DNA from: Turnera subulata | Lineage: Eukaryota > Streptophyta > Magnoliopsida > Malpighiales > Passifloraceae | NCBI GenBank assembly: GCA_028386065.3 | Contig: JAKUCV010007745.1 | Location: forward strand, 91,284-155,283 | Direction: 5' to 3' | Length of the DNA: 64,000 bases | Shown: piece by piece, positions 46,973-58,189 of the stretch | Position numbering within the stretch: the first letter of the stretch is position 1 | How the letters are laid out: every line of letters begins with the position of its first letter | The notes under the pieces: model-generated | Seen by the model: the letters and a program-made list of their open reading frames with translations, nothing else | What the model was told of the DNA's origin: nothing | The model's database searches: none | Position numbers and translations under genes: made by a program

Positions 46973-48090
46973 GGATTAAAGCATTTTTTGGTCCCTGTGT
47001 AAAGCTTCAAAGTTGGATTTCATCTTCGTGTAAGTTTTTGGCCTCTTTTCATCCCTCCGTTCGACCCATTTGGATCGTCCGGCCAGAATCCGGCAAAAAT
47101 CGCTGACGTGGCACATTTTCCGGAGCCACATCAGACTTTTGGATCCCACATGTCAGAAAAACCCCAAAACCAAACCAGGATCCACCCGACCGATTCCGCC
47201 CACCTAAATAACCCGGAACCCAAAATATAATTTCATTATTTTTAATTATACAAACAATAAAATTAGCCTATTTTTAAAATAATAAAACATAATATATATT
47301 TTTTATTTTATATTTAATAAAAATTCACAAAATAAAAAATATTTATTTTAAACTAATAAAACATAATATATATCAAACTATTCAAATTTTATAATTTTTA
47401 TATTTTATATTTAATAAAAAAATTCAAAAAATAAAAAATATTTATTTTAAAATAATAAAACATAATATACATCAAATCATTCAAATTTTATAATTTTATA
47501 TATATATTTTTATTTTATATTTAATAAAAAATTTCACAAAATAAAAAAATTTTATTTAAAATAATGAAACATAATATACATCAAACCATTCAATTTCTAT
47601 GTTTTTTATTTTTTTTTGTGAATTTTTTTAAACATAAAATAAAAAATATATAAAAAATATAAAATTTGAATGGTTTGATATATATTATGTTTTATTATTT
47701 TTAAATAAATATTTTTTATTTCGTGAAATTTTTTTATTAAATATAAAATAAAAAAATATATATTATGTTTTATTATTTTTGAAATAGGCTAATTTTATTA
47801 TTCAAATTATTTGTATAATTAAAAATAATAAAATTATATTTTAGGTTCCGGGTTATTTAGGTGGGCGGAACCGGTCGGGTGGATCCTGGTTTGGTTTTAG
47901 GTTTTTCCTGACATGTGAGACCCAAAAAACTGATGTGGCACCTGAAAATGTGCCACGTCAGCGATTTTCGCCGGATTCTGGCCGGACGAACCAAATGGTC
48001 GAACGGAGGGATGAAAAGTGGCCAAAAACCTACACGAGGATGAAATCCAACTTTGAGGCCTTACACAGGGACCAAAAAACGCTTTAATCC
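46973..48090. mobile_element. Foldback / Mutator-like MITE with giant inverted repeats
   Basis: A 1118-bp block starting GGATTAAAGCATTTTTTGG and ending in its near-perfect reverse complement (CCAAAAAACGCTTTAATCC). It is flanked by the exact 10-bp target duplication TTTCTCTTTT (46963-46972, 48091-48100). The inverted arms extend for at least about 350 bp (46973 to about 47340 against about 47730-48090) and continue loosely through the AT-rich centre, where ATAAAACATAATATA units repeat. No transposase. The 10-bp duplication and long inverted repeats fit Mutator-type foldback elements. It sits in the former gag/leader border of Copia-5. Confidence 0.88.
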
Positions 48091-48100
48091 TTTCTCTTTT

Positions 48101-49357
48101 ATTGCGTCTTCCAGACGATTTGCATATAAATACAATCAATGCCCATAACAAATTTCTTCTGAAAATTTTAAGGGCGTCCATAATTCCAAAATTAAATAAA
48201 TAAAAGACTTAATTAAAAATAAATAAACATGGGCCTTTTATTAATTAGCCCAATTAAAAATAAATAACCGAAAGATAAATATGATGGGCCTTGTACGAGC
48301 CCAAGCAAAACGTAAATGAAATTAAAGCGAGAAATTAAATGCAATGGGCCTTTTAATAGCCCAATCGTAATAAAAACATAAAATATATGCTTACTCGATA
48401 GAAGGGGGCTTAGCCGGCCAACAAATAAAACCAGGCGGCTTTGCCAGCCAACAAAGAGATAAGGCGGCTTAGCCGGCCAATATTGAATACTAAGTAAAGC
48501 ATAATAATAGAGGGTGTGCTTACTCGATAAATCTTTCAGCAATTTAAATTCTCCCCCTCTCCCTTATTTTTTTTAACAGAAATATATATATATATATATA
48601 TATATATTTCTTTTTTTTTACATTTCTCTCCACATTTTTTTTCTCTTTTTTCTTCTTTCTCTCTCTCTCTCTCTCTCTCTCTTTTCTTTCTCTTTCTCCC
48701 CCTCTTTTTCTTTTTTTTTATTTTTTTTATCAGAACTTATATTTTCTGCTTTTTTCCTTTTTTTTTTTTGAAACGGGCTAGGTCATGAACAGTACCGGCC
48801 CAGACCCTTGCACAGTACCAAACCCAGGCCTGTGTAGCAGGCTCGAACCGGTAGCCCAGAACCCAAGTGCTCCAGCCCATCCTCTCGCGGGTGAACGCGA
48901 CCCAGATACGACCCATCTGGGTCGTCTTCTTCTCATGGCGGGCCAGCTCGCCTGCAACAGTGGACGCGGCGCGACAAGGCGCGAGGACGGCGACGGGAAG
49001 AAGCAATGGCTGAGGCGCGGTGCTGGAGAGGCGAGCAGGGGCGTCGTGGCCGGTGGCGGTGTGAGGAGGCGTGGCCGTCTCGTGCAGGAGGAGCCGGGTA
49101 GTCGGGTTCCGCCGTCGGGTCGTCGCGGCTGGGCAGCACGTCAGGCGGCGGAAACAGTCGGCGAAGGCGACGGCGAGGGGAACACGCCGGTGTGGGCGGT
49201 GAGGCGCGAGACGCAGCAGAGCTCTTCGCCATGAACAGTAACCCGAGGTGACGCACTGTTCATCTTCTTCCTTCCCTTTTTCTGTTTGTTTTTTTTTTTC
49301 TTTGTTTTCTGCTCGGAAAAACCATGCTCGGGTAGAGAACAAGTCGTGCTAATAACG
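48101..49357 (-). other. Copia-5 leader with gag start remains
   Basis: Complement of 48110-48180 resembles the beginning of copia gag. Then come GGGCC-pair repeats (48229-48365), GGCTTAGCCGGCC repeats (48407-48482, three units of about 36 bp), the CTGAAAGATTTATCGAGTAAGC core (48519-48542), TA and CT microsatellites (48583-48607, 48658-48681), and a GC-rich part (48790-49240) like Copia-1 605-985. The complement of 49343-49357 is the primer-site region CGTTATTAGCACGAC. Confidence 0.65.
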
Positions 49358-49548
49358 TGTTAAAAATATTGATGTTATGCTATAAAATTTTTGGAGAAGG
49401 ATTAGGGGAAGAAAGCACACAGCAGAGGAAGAGGGGCAAGAGAAGATGGAAAGAAGGAAGAGCAGATTTTTTGCTCATCAATTTTCATTCTTGTTCTGGA
49501 TATAAATAATACAATTAGGTGAAACAGTATTCACCACGTTTTATAACA
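49358..49548 (-). repeat. 5' LTR of Copia-5
   Basis: 191 bp, same ends as 30549-30739, followed by TTTCT at 49549-49553. Most differences from the other LTR are G/A changes, consistent with decay of methylated cytosines. Confidence 0.93.
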
Positions 49549-49553
49549 TTTCT

Positions 49554-50003
49554 CGATTTCTGATGGGTTTATCGATTCCAAATTTGCAATAACTAATACA
49601 CTAGTCTTTCCAGTGCATTTTCCTTGCGTTCTTTTTAAACTTCAATAGCTGTTTTTGCAACATGGAAAAATTCTCCAGTCAACAAATGTAAAAAAAAGAT
49701 ATTAATCGCTTCGGTAAAGTCTAAAGGCCTATCGTCAAATGTTTCCATCCGGATTATTGATAACGTCAACCGGAAAAAGTTGATAATTTTACATTGGCTG
49801 AGCTTCCTGATCAATCCAATTTTCCATCAAAGGAGCACAAGAATAATTCAACTCAACGTAAGGGCTAGGAAGCTAACTCCTCGATGACTTTACAAGAAAG
49901 TTCATGAAAGAAAAGCGAACACTATCAAGATCTTCCATACTTTTCCACCATTGACATGGCAGCTGGAGCCAGTCCCTGGAGTTCCAAGTTTGCAGAGCAA
50001 AAC
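49554..50003. other. Downstream flank of the small membrane protein gene
   Basis: No further gene seen. Part of it must be the 3' untranslated region of the gene ending at 50004. Copia-5 inserted about 455 bp beyond the stop codon. Confidence 0.5.
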
Positions 50004-52328
50004 TCATCTACCTGAACCTGAAGACAGTCTTTGTTGACGTGCTTTATCAGCTTTTTCCATGTAATCTTGATGGGACTGATGCTTTGACCCTACAACAGGA
50101 GAGAAATAGTTCTGAGGATTTCGACCCGTAACCAAAACATTTTCTAGTAAAATGCAAGGAACATAATAAAATGGCTTAAGATTTGAAATCACCAAATGGG
50201 TAATGCCCAACCATCCAATTCTGTTGCATCAAGTATAGCTACCATTTTGGCACAGGTACTATTACAAACTTGAAAGATGATAACACAAGTTTTAACTTAT
50301 AAGAACAATCCAGTTATTGTAAGACTTGAATCATTCATTTGAATTTTGAAAGCAAAAACTAGACATGGCGCCAAGAAAGAACGAGCATGATGAAATAAAC
50401 AACAAACCACAAGGCTCTGCAACTTCAGATACATAAATTCAAAAACTATTTCGTGACCAGTTTGACATGAGCAACAGTTGATCTAATTTTCCCAAAACAA
50501 ATGTCAATATATAGCAGGAAATTGAAGAGTTGGGAATATAAAGCTAATCAACAATAAGATACAAGAAAGTTAGACAAAAACAATTAAAAAAATCTAAACA
50601 GATGTGAAGGACCATATATAGCAGCAGGCACCCTCTTATTCCTAAAAAGTGCACTTCTAATCAATAGCTCGTTCACCTTAACGAAAAGTCCCCATATGTC
50701 CTTCCAAATATTTCACCTACAACTCTGAAAGCTTTTGACAGATATTGAGGTTGTTTCTGCAAGTTCAATCACATCATCAGCCTATTTTTAATGCTACATT
50801 ACATGGAGAGACTACACTTTATGCATCCTGCTTAAGCAACCCACAGCCCCACATCATTTTATTCACACTCGCTGTTGTTGACAAGAATGTTTTCCTTCTT
50901 GATATCAAGGTTCCCTCATTGCATCAAAGAAGTCTACTACATAACAGTGTCCAACTAGTTAGGAACTATCATTCGCAGGTTATATTGGGAAGATAAAGCC
51001 ATCCAGCATCTAGCAAGTGCACAAAAGAGTTTCCCTCTCCGAAACATTGTTTCTTTTTTCTCCATTGTAAATGTTTGATAAGCTCTTTAAGAAAAGATTT
51101 GTATTTGATAAGCACCATGTGGTAAAGTAAGTCCAGAAACAAGTTTTCGCAAAATCATTGCACACATGATTTTGACTGCCACCTATTCACCATCAAATCC
51201 TGGATGGCTTGAACATAGAACAAGTCAATGAACATAGATGAAATCAAATCACAGTTTTAGAAAATTCTTATGGGGAGAAATCTGTTCAAACACCTGAATC
51301 TTACATTTGGGGATCCTTGCCATCACTGAGTTAAATGCCAGGAGCATTATTTCTCTATAGTACCATCTTAGGATTAGACTATAATACCTGAACTATTGAG
51401 GCCATCTCCGTCACTGAATTTCAAAACCAAATACATAGCCTCTACAGTCTATCCATCGATTCAATATAACATCTGTTTCATCTTTTAAGCCAGTCCCATG
51501 ACCATCTTAGTCGCTCAGAGCATGTGCTACACTGTAAAAACGGATCTCATCCAAAGCTTGTCAAAACATAAATCTAACCCTCGGGCATAAACACCATTAC
51601 TCTCTCCAAACATTCATAAGAAAGAAAACTAGCAAACACCAACTGGAAGAGTTCCAGCTCCGCTAGGTGCCTATTTCTCACTTCTCTCCCCCACACTGTC
51701 TTTGCTCTCTAGAGTATCTAACTTTGCATAAAAGGCTAAAAATAACTACCTAACTTTCTGTAGAGCACAAAATCCTCATAAAACTACTCAATTATCCACC
51801 TCGAATTTGGTGAAAACACAATTTGCATCATTTAATCCATAACAAACACAGTTCAGCAAAGGCTTTTGAGATTCACAACCAGGAAAAGAAACCAATACGC
51901 ATGAAACATTCAAAATCTTATTGAGCTCTGGAAAGAAGAATTTAAAAAAATTCCATCCACGGAAGCAGCAAGAGAAGAACAATAAGAAAAGCGAAAGGCA
52001 AATTCTAAAAAGATTGCAACTTTTCCATGGCATCGATAACTCAACCCCAACCCAGAACTTCATATGCACAGATGGCTGGCTACACAGGCCAAATAATTCC
52101 ATAGGGAGAAGAGAAATACAAGTACTTTGGAGGGTAAAAGGGAAGTAACTAACCTCGGTTCCTAAGGTACCAAGGGACCCCAAAAATGGCAGAGATGATG
52201 ACGATGCCAGCCATGACGTGCTTCTTGTCCCCACTGTACAAGTAATGCTCCATTCTTGACTTGAACCCCCCCGCTCCTGCTCCAGCTCCTGCTCCCCCGC
52301 TACCATTGCCTTTGGCCTCGCTTCCCAT
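50004..52328 (-). CDS. Small single-pass membrane protein, two exons
   Basis: Exon 1 is the complement of 52154-52328 (ATG at 52326-52328) and exon 2 the complement of 50004-50089 (stop TGA). The intron of 2064 bases has GT at 52152-52153 and AG at 50090-50091. The product is 86 residues. Residues 1-22 are a Gly/Ala-rich start, 26-37 (MEHYLYSGDKKH) are polar, about 38-55 (VMAGIVIISAIFGVPWYL) form one membrane helix, and the tail (GSKHQSHQDYMEKADKARQQ) is hydrophilic and probably helical. The layout fits a small organelle-membrane subunit, such as those of plant mitochondrial complexes, but I cannot name it. Splice sites, phase and a sensible joined protein make the gene call firm. The 3' neighbour is Copia-5. 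Confidence 0.85.
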
Positions 52329-53392
52329 TTTTTTTTCCTTTTTCTGTAATCCGTCTCGCTTCCAACTTCGTGTTTTTCTTACACTAAACTGTGTCTTTAG
52401 GTTTCTCTTCTGTCAAACATGGGCTATATTGGGTTGGGTTGGGTTGGGTTTCTATTGGATCAAAAGCTTTTATATCCAAGTTCCAAGTATCTGATCATAA
52501 CATCCTTTTTGTAATACATAGGTTTGCCATCTAAGCATTTTTTCCATTTAGTTTTCCATTTTATCAACATGGAATTAGACTGATTAAGTTGAGTAAGCAA
52601 ATCCGACAATCGCATATGTCATATGCAAATCCCTAGTAGCTTGTAAATTAAATTGCATAAAAAAAATATAATTTTCAATTGATACGACAACAACTCTAGA
52701 ACAAGCTAGAATCACCTCCAGATCAATCTGATTGTCCTTGACCTCAATTCAATCAAACTGAATAAATTGTGTATCTCCCCTTCACCAAGAGATATGCAAC
52801 AAAGCAGCAAGAAACACAAAGAATTTTTTGCCGTATCTCCTCACCTCAAAACACACCTTGGTTAAGCAACAAAGATAATAGAAAGCACAAGGAATATGAA
52901 TAAATGCCACAAGTAATTAACTTGATAAGTAAATTCTAATCCCTAAAGTAAAACCAAGCCTAAATCGGCTCTCCATAAGAAAACTCTCAAATCTTCAATT
53001 CTGAATTTTATTCATTGTCAAAATCGACGAAATTTGCATCTTAAAGAAGCTATTTATACTACTCCTAAAACCCTACTTAAGTTGGCAAAAGCAAAGACAA
53101 CAGGGAACTCAAATTTGACTTCAGTTCCTAACCTAAATCAACTAGGCTACCCATAATGGACTAGGTTTTAATTTAATCCAACAACATATTGGACTTAATT
53201 AAATACAAAAAATAGTAAGACATAAATAAACCCAATTAAATAAACTAAATCCCAAAAAATAATAATCCAAATAAAAGTACTTAAGCCCAAATAATAATAA
53301 AACCAAACCAAATTTTCAGACAGATTCTGTCAGTCGACTTCAAACCTTCCTCGAGAATCCATTAAACTCAAACTTGAAATCACCAAGATAAG
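52329..53392. other. Promoter side of the small gene and LTR-like sequence
   Basis: 52329-52500 is the upstream region of the minus-strand gene, with four TTGGG repeats near 52430. From about 52680 the text GATACGACAACAACTCTAGAA resembles the start of the CRM-7 LTR (TGATGCAACAACAACCCTAG) and the following genic-leader style (CACCTCCAGATCAATC) does too, so this is probably a diverged LTR of a related gypsy element. No coding. Confidence 0.45.
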
Positions 53393-53795
53393 AAAAAGCC
53401 AATCCCTGCCAAGTCATCCAGAAGACCGATATCAATTGTTCTTCACAGAACACAGACCGATTTCCCAACTTTGCCAGGTCACCTATGAGACCAAGATCAA
53501 CTGATCTCCACGGCCCACAGCCGATTTCCCAACCTTGCCAAATCGCCTGAGAGACCAAGATCAACTAATCTCCACGGCCCATAGGCCGATCTCCCAACCT
53601 TGCCAGGTCACCCATGAGACCAAGATCAATTGATCTCCATGGCCCACAAACCGATCTCCCAACCTTGCCAAGTCAGCCGAGAGACCAAGGTAAACTGACT
53701 TTCATGGCCCACAGATCGATCTGTCAGCCTTGCCCAATTACTCGCGAGACCAAGGTCAACTGACCTCCATGGCCCACAGACCGACACAACAATCA
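53393..53795 (+). repeat. Minisatellite, about six units of 61-66 bp
   Basis: Each unit contains GAGACCAAGATCAACTGATC, CTCCACGGCCCACAG and CCGATTTCCCAACCTTGCC with variants. GGCCCA cores are near 53515, 53576, 53640, 53705 and 53771. Units include the palindrome GATCAACTGATC. It probably lies within an old LTR. Open frames on the minus strand here are repeat shadows. Confidence 0.8.
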
Positions 53796-54535
53796 ATATA
53801 CCGGTAGCGGCCCTCGATCTCCATGGTTTCACATATCATAGACCCCGTCAACAATTGGTGAGTCTAATCACAACAACCAGTCACGAACCGTAATGACCAG
53901 TGGGATTGGTCATAACAACCAAACATGGACTGCAACAAACAACCTAACCTCTTTAGGCCCGTAATTTTGGGCCTGGTACAAAGGATAAAAAGATAAATAC
54001 ACTTGGGCTATATTGAGTGTCCCTTCTCTTTTAGTTGTTCTATATAGATGAGACATCTGCGCTTTCTTATTACCGGAGTAATCATAGATTTAATTTCGAT
54101 TAAAAAAATTTAAAATTTAATACTTTAGCTTCTTCATACAGTCGTGACGAGCCTAAAGAGTTCAGGTTTCGTGTTGATTTTTATATTATTAAATACTAGA
54201 AGAGAATCCCGTCAACATAACATTAATATTCCCGGGTTTAGGTAAATACTTGTTAAGGTGAAAATTCAACTATATATTTTTTTTCCCAAATAGCATAGGA
54301 GATATATTAACTGAGAATAAAGTCATTACATAAGATCAGCCCCCGAGTCCTTGGTGGATTGGTAGACCAACTAACTAATTTTAATAATTTTAAGGTATCG
54401 AGTTGAATATTTGTACATATAAATTTATAATGAGTTGCACAGGACGGGGCGTGACTTGGTGAAAGCAAAATTGTAACTAGCGGATGGGAAGTAATTTGTA
54501 GTTTGCCCCTACCCCCCGGCGGCAGTGCACACTAT
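53796..54535. other. Intergenic sequence upstream of the PPR gene
   Basis: Nothing coding. It includes the possible end of the LTR-like region (near 53980) and the proximal promoter of the PPR gene. Confidence 0.5.
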
Positions 54536-54543
54536 TATATAAA
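54536..54543 (+). promoter_or_regulatory. TATA box of the PPR gene
   Basis: TATATAAA, 58 bases before the chosen ATG at 54601. Transcription would start near 54570, so the earlier in-frame ATG at 54547 would lie upstream of or at the transcript start. That decides the start codon. Confidence 0.6.
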
Positions 54544-54600
54544 GGGGTGTACTATACATGCTTTCTACAGTTCATCAACCAAACCAGACAACCAGAGCCT

Positions 54601-56741
54601 ATGTCACTTTTTTTCACTGCACCAAGAAGACTACACATTCCTCGTCCCAAATACACCTTCTCATTCCTCCATCCCCACTCTTACTCGTCATATTTCTCCA
54701 CCACTTCCTCGCTTTCCCTCGTCTCCTTCAAGCAATTCATATCCTATTTCTCTGCGGCATTTCATCGAACGCCTTCAATACCCCCTCAAACCACCCGCCT
54801 TTTCTCCTCATGCCCGTCCCTCTCCACCGGATTTCTCAACGACCCATTTGAGTTCATCAAACAAGGACCTCGAACCCTTGATCCTCAGGGACTTGGTCTC
54901 CTCCAATCACTGAGAAATGCGGCGCATTTGCCCTCGGAAGCAGAGGCTATGACTTCTCTCCACGGCTCAGGCATCAGGCCTAATCCAAACTTGGTTTGCT
55001 CGGTCATCTGGGAGTTACGGGTAGAGTGGAGGCTGGCCCTTTTGGCCTTCAAATGGGGTCAGGAATGGGGTTGCGTTGACGAGAAAGCTTGTGTTGTTAT
55101 GCTGTGGGTTTTGGGTTGTAACAGAAAGTTCAATACTGCTTGGGTTTTGATTAGAGATTTGCACAAGTCCTCCATGAATATTCGGAGACCAATGTTTATT
55201 ATGATTGACAGGTGAGATTAAGGTCCTTACTTTTGATAACCTTGTATTGCTTGAGGTAGACATACATACCTGTGTAATGTTGTATACTGTCAAGCTTGAA
55301 ACTTGATTTCTTTTGCTTGTTGGATTCCCCTGAAATTGTTTTTATCATTAGAATTTGAAGCTTACACGTTGATTTCTAGGAACTTTGTGCTCCAGCAATA
55401 TTGGAATCATCGACTTAATCCTGAAGATTGGTATACATAGTCGACGCACTTGCTCATCGATATCGATATCCCAGTACCTTATTTGCTCCTTTTTGACCTT
55501 CAAATGGTCTCAACAAACCATGCTTGATCCTTGTAAAACTGAACTTTTGTTCTTTTGACTAAGTTTCTGTTGCTTCAGGGCATTTCTGAATAACTTCTGT
55601 GAGATTATATGTATCTGCTCTACTTGTGTTTAACTTAATGTTTCTCTTGGTGTTGACCAGATATTTAGCTGCAAATGATCCAGCCAAAGCTATAAAGACA
55701 TTCCATATCATGGAGAAATTCAGAATGAGCCCAGATGAAGAAGCATACTACTTTCTTCTGAATGCTCTCTGTAGACATGGAAACATCGAAGACGCTGAAG
55801 AGTTTATGCTTGTTAATAAAAAGCTATTCCCATTGGAAACCCAGGGGTTCAACATAATTCTCAATGGTTGGTGTAATATTTTTTTAGATGAACTTGAAGC
55901 GAAGAGAACTTTTAGGGGATTGTCAAAGTACTGTCTAACTCCTGATGCGACTTCTTATACACTCATGATATCCTGCTTCTCGAAGGTTGGGAATCTGTTT
56001 GACTCGCTGAGACTTTATGATGAAATGAAGAAAAGGGGTTATGTTCCTGGCCGTGAGGTTTATAATTCTTTGATTTATGTGCTGACTCGTGAGAACTGTG
56101 TTCCTGAAGCTCTCAAGATCCTGAACAAAATGAAGGATATAGGATTACAGCCAGATTCCACTGCTTACAATTCAATGATACGCTCCCTATGTGAAACTGA
56201 AAAGCTAGAGCAGGCAAGAAACATATTGGCCACCATGATGGAGGAGAATGTGAGCCCAACGCTAGAGACATACCATGCAATTCTGAAGGTTACTGCTTTT
56301 GAAGGAACTATTGATCTCCTCAACCTTATGAAGACAGCTGGCTTGGGTCCCACAGGGGATACCTTTCTCTTGGTTCTTGGAAAGTTCTTCAAAGTAAAAG
56401 AACCTGAAAATGCATTGAAGATTTGGATAGAAATGAAGCAATACGAAGTGGTGCCTGACTTGACACATTATAGAATGTTAGTGGAAGGGCTAGCTACTTG
56501 TGGACAGTTAATCAAGGCACGGGAATACTGTACTGAGATGAGATCAAATGGATACTCAGATGACCCAAAGCTCGTGAGGATCTTGAAGGAGCCTGCCCAA
56601 GACAAGACTGATGCAGAAAGCCAACAGGTTAGTCAAGCTAGAAGAAAGCAATGTGCTGCTCACAAGAAAGGAACTATGATTAGAGGAAAAAAATATCCTC
56701 AACAGATACAAAATAAAGTGAAGAAGAGATCAGCTGAATAG
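54601..56741 (+). CDS. P-type pentatricopeptide-repeat protein, probably organelle-targeted
   Basis: Two exons, 54601-55211 and 55661-56741. The 449-base intron is GT...AG and joins codons in phase, giving 563 residues. The first 80 are rich in Ser, Arg, Phe and Pro with hardly any acidic residues, as in mitochondrial or plastid presequences. From about residue 205 to 510 there are some eight 35-residue PPR units (for example DATSYTLMISCFSKVGNLFD and STAYNSMIRSLCETEKLEQA). The basic tail has no E, DYW or SMR domain. Such proteins bind organelle RNA base by base and act in splicing, stability or translation. I cannot name the ortholog or its target. An in-frame ATG at 54547 would add 18 residues but lies next to the TATA box. 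The gene looks intact and is flanked by TE-poor DNA. Confidence 0.9.
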
Positions 56742-58189
56742 TGTTCCTAATAATACTGTGATTAATATATTTGGCGATATCATATTTTTGGCAGCAAGTT
56801 AGCAAGCATACTGAATTTAAAAGAACAACTACAGTTTCTTGTGGAAGATCCCTATGAAACCTTTGGAGCTTTGGCTGGCTTATGCTTCACCCTACGGTGG
56901 TGGACTTAACTTAACTAATGGACAGTTCTGCCTGAAGGTATATTCATAGTCTCCTTGCTGTTATTGTGACCCATCAGGGCCCTTTTGAGTCTGAAAATAC
57001 TTTACCACTCATTTTTTTTTCTTCTAGCCGACCGTCCGATTTTACTGGTTTGCTGCCGGACCTTATGTACTTTTGGATTCCAATATTTATGTGGATGTGT
57101 GCTTGTACTAATTTTGGTCATACAATAAAAAATCTAGATAACTCATTCGCTACTTCTAGTTTGAGTGCTAGGTTACAATGACTTTGATTCCATCCAGATT
57201 TATTTATTTATTTATTGTTATCTTTTATTCGTAAATTATGCTTCTTGGATTGAAATTATTTTAGAACCACTTAACTAATTGCGTTTCCCTGTCTCCACTA
57301 GGAGTTGCTGAAACTCATCTAAAAATGGGTGCTCTTACTCAAGCTCAGTTGACCTGACTGTGGTGACTTTCGTTTTCCATTTGAATGATTTGTATGTAGA
57401 GTTTTATTACTTTCCGCCCTTGATATCACATTGGTTGTAATAGCACTCTTTATCGGTAATATTAAGGTTGCCTACTAGCACGTTTGTTCTTTTACCACAG
57501 TTGAGCTGCCTAAAAATGGCCCCATTTTAACGCACGGGATAACATGCGCTTCTTTCTTTAAGGCTCCAAGCACTTGGCATATGAGAGCTGTCGGGCACTT
57601 TTTGGATTTTGATTCCATTATTGGAGGAAGCTGTTACTGCAGTCCCAGTTTCATCAAAATATGCTTGCATGCTCCTCTGCAGAATACAGCAAGCTACTCT
57701 GCTGCAGGCAGCTTGCTCCTCTCCACCAGTCTCCTTTGCAGATTTTTCTAAGCACATCTAATTTTATTACCTTGCACTTTAAGCAGAAGCAGGTTGTGGG
57801 TATAGTTGTGCATCATTTACAACTCGTGTAATTCTGATGAATGTTGCTATGATCTACACTGTTCTTGCTTGGTGCGTAGCTTATCTTTTATTGTCGCACC
57901 TTCAGTTTAGACTTGTGTATGCTTCATGGCAAGCAGGCAGCGGAAAACAAGTTAGCATCATATAAATCATCTTTTGGTTGGGAGTTTTTTTTTACTCATG
58001 AAAGAAATTGGAAGACAAATGTGTCAAGTCATGTTAATTTATTAGCCCCTCAATGCACTGGTCCTACTCTAGGTCATTGTATTCCGTTTCCCATGAAGGA
58101 TCTCATTTTACAACTGGCCTTAATTATCCCAAAGGTATAGCAAGGGTAGACTATGCGGGGAAGATAAATGCACAATAGAAATGAAGGTA
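56742..58189. other. 3' flank of the PPR gene, non-coding
   Basis: It should hold the 3' untranslated region of the PPR gene. No second gene could be supported. Open frames near 56966, 57527 and 57913 have no recognisable domain. Confidence 0.5.

Larger units (their letters stand above)
30549..49548 (-). mobile_element. Copia-5: copia retrotransposon expanded to 19 kb by nested insertions
   Basis: The terminal repeats 30549-30739 and 49358-49548 (191 bp, about eight differences) are flanked by the target duplication TTTCT (30544-30548 and 49549-49553), so the whole 19-kb span is one insertion. Element sense is minus. From right to left it holds a leader, gag remains, the antisense ORF (here on the plus strand), a hairpin array, integrase, reverse transcriptase and a purine tract. 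Nested inside are the foldback element 46973-48090 and a solo LTR (33915-45527) that contains the CRM element. Removing these leaves about 6.3 kb, the size of Copia-1. The internal parts match Copia-1 but the LTRs do not, apart from TGTTATAAAA. Confidence 0.93.

Noticed and set aside
48737..49342. 201-residue minus-strand ORF and 149-residue plus-strand ORF
   Set aside because: GC-rich leader of Copia-5. The equivalent region of Copia-1 (605-985) does not keep the frame.
51788..52306. 172-residue minus-strand ORF overlapping exon 1 of the small membrane protein gene
   Set aside because: Wrong frame. The splice donor at 52153 and the joined exon 2 give a coherent short protein, while the long frame reads through the intron.
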